From assembly GCF_000385175.1 (NCBI RefSeq), contig NZ_ARQJ01000011.1:1-32407 (forward strand): a DNA stretch of 32,407 nucleotides. The letters run 5' to 3'. Each line of letters opens with the position of its first letter. The first letter of the stretch is position 1. The translations under genes and the position numbers were made by a program. Below are positions 31,665 through 32,407 of this stretch, piece after piece. The stretch comes from Salinicoccus albus DSM 19776 (lineage in GTDB: Bacteria > Bacillota > Bacilli > Staphylococcales > Salinicoccaceae). The notes under the pieces were generated by a model. The model saw nothing but the letters and a program-made list of their open reading frames with translations, was not told the DNA's origin and searched no databases.

Positions 31665-32407
31665 GGCTCTTACGCTAATTTGGGAAGAACCGAGTATATA
31701 TCAGTAAAAAGGAATGATGACCATGTACCCCCATTTCGCTGATCTCGATTCTCGTTTACTCATCTTGTGTCAAGTAGAAGATGCCAACATGCTGACCGAC
31801 GTGGTTACGTCGGATACAAAAAACAGGCAAATGCCCGCAGTGTCAACACAGGGCCCATAATCGGCATAGTACCTACATGCGGGTGATTGATGATTTATCC
31901 ATTCAAGGCAAACAGGTTCAGTTATATCTGAAAACCAGAAAATGGTTTTGTACGAATGCTTTCTGCGAAACAAAAGTGTTTACCGAACGGTTCGAATGGC
32001 TGCTGCCCTATAAACAGCGGACGGTCCGTCTGGATAAAGTGCTGCGCACGATTGCTTTCTCAACCCACTGTATCGAGGCGCCCCTTGTCACTCGAATTCT
32101 AGGCATGCCGGTGAGTCATGATACACTGCTCCGTCTGATTCAGACAACAGAAATGCCAAAAGTCCACAGTCCCTTTTGTCGGTATTGACGATTTCGCCTG
32201 GAAAAAAACCACCGATACGGCATTCTGATTTGTGATGCAGTCACCCATCATCCCATTGATCTCCTGCCGGACCGCGAGCCAGAGACACTGGTTGAATGGT
32301 TGGGCAATCATCCGGAACTCACACATATTACACGCGATCGCTACACCCGGTTTCAGACAGTCATTTCTGCGCACGATGCATCCGTCATTCAGATTCATGA
32401 CCGGTTT
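31665..32407 (+). mobile_element. ISL3-family insertion sequence, left part (continues past window end)
   Basis: The sequence from 31665 begins GGCTCTTACGCTAATTTGGG, the GGCTCTT start typical of ISL3-family terminal inverted repeats, 58 bases before a transposase reading region. The right end and the target-site duplication lie outside the window. The element sits 44 bases after the last glycosyltransferase gene. Confidence 0.75.
31723..32407 (+). pseudogene. ISL3-family transposase, frameshifted and cut by window end
   Basis: Joined across three frames, the translation reads as an ISL3 transposase: an N-terminal start MYPHFADLDSRLL, a zinc-finger-like KCPQCQHRAHNRHS, the RKWFCTNAFCETKVFTERF segment, FVGIDDFAWKK, YGILICDAVTHHPIDLLPD, and TRDRYTRFQTVIS leading into the catalytic core at the window edge. 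Frame changes fall at about 31818-31823 (six A), 32174-32177 (four T) and 32202-32208 (seven A), each in a homopolymer run. As it stands no full-length transposase can be made. AAAGGA lies 9 bases before the chosen ATG. The copy may be a decayed element, or the run-length changes could be sequencing errors. Confidence 0.75.

Overview
The window looks like a chromosomal piece of a low-to-moderate GC Firmicute, most likely a Staphylococcaceae member of the Salinicoccus/Jeotgalicoccus type. The reasons are a GNAT / DUF2538 / LytR-CpsA-Psr trio that I recall lying together near atl in Staphylococcus aureus, a GW-repeat glucosaminidase of the staphylococcal autolysin type, a staphylococcal TagGH-type ABC exporter and a Cap5O-like UDP-ManNAc dehydrogenase. 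The genus is inference; no rRNA or other marker is present. Almost the whole window is one cell-surface glycopolymer locus (teichuronic acid-, teichoic acid- or capsule-like).

Layout. Bases 1-190: a 41-bp tandem repeat with no gene. 208-2583, minus strand: LCP ligase, DUF2538 protein and GNAT acetyltransferase in one operon ending in a strong terminator. 2804-7039, plus strand: GT4 glycosyltransferase, CphA-like ATP-grasp ligase and asparagine-synthetase-like protein. 7083-10310, minus strand: secreted acidic-stalk GW glucosaminidase. 10546-13710, plus strand: TagG permease, TagH ATPase and a GT4 glycosyltransferase. 13731-14891, minus strand: second CphA-like ATP-grasp. 15035-17857, plus strand: helical-repeat/GT4 fusion. 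17889-19085, minus strand: DUF6270/SGNH-like protein. 19179-21647, plus strand: CapA-like membrane protein, CapB-like protein without a Walker A motif, and UDP-ManNAc dehydrogenase, ending in a terminator. 21741-31620, plus strand: heparinase II/III-like protein, then a tightly packed set of four signal-less proteins with GW/SH3-like modules and two large CgeB-like/GT2 glycosyltransferases. 31665-end: left end of an ISL3-family insertion sequence whose transposase is frameshifted.

How it may work together. The dehydrogenase supplies a uronic acid (UDP-ManNAcA), the five glycosyltransferases build the chain in the cytoplasm, TagGH exports it (no Wzx flippase or Wzy polymerase is visible), the LCP protein attaches it to peptidoglycan, and the GW autolysin may bind wall polymers outside. 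Two stand-alone ATP-grasp ligases of the cyanophycin-synthetase type plus an asparagine-synthetase-like protein suggest that carboxylates of the polymer are amidated with amino acids or ammonia. The most novel part is 23457-29489: several proteins carrying the sequence pattern of wall-binding GW modules but no export signal, interleaved with the glycosyltransferases. I propose that they act inside the cell as chain-binding, scaffold or length-control factors.

Base composition drops sharply to the right (for example 36 of 60 G+C at 3121-3180 against 7 of 60 at 31441-31500), so the right-hand part probably has a different history from the left.
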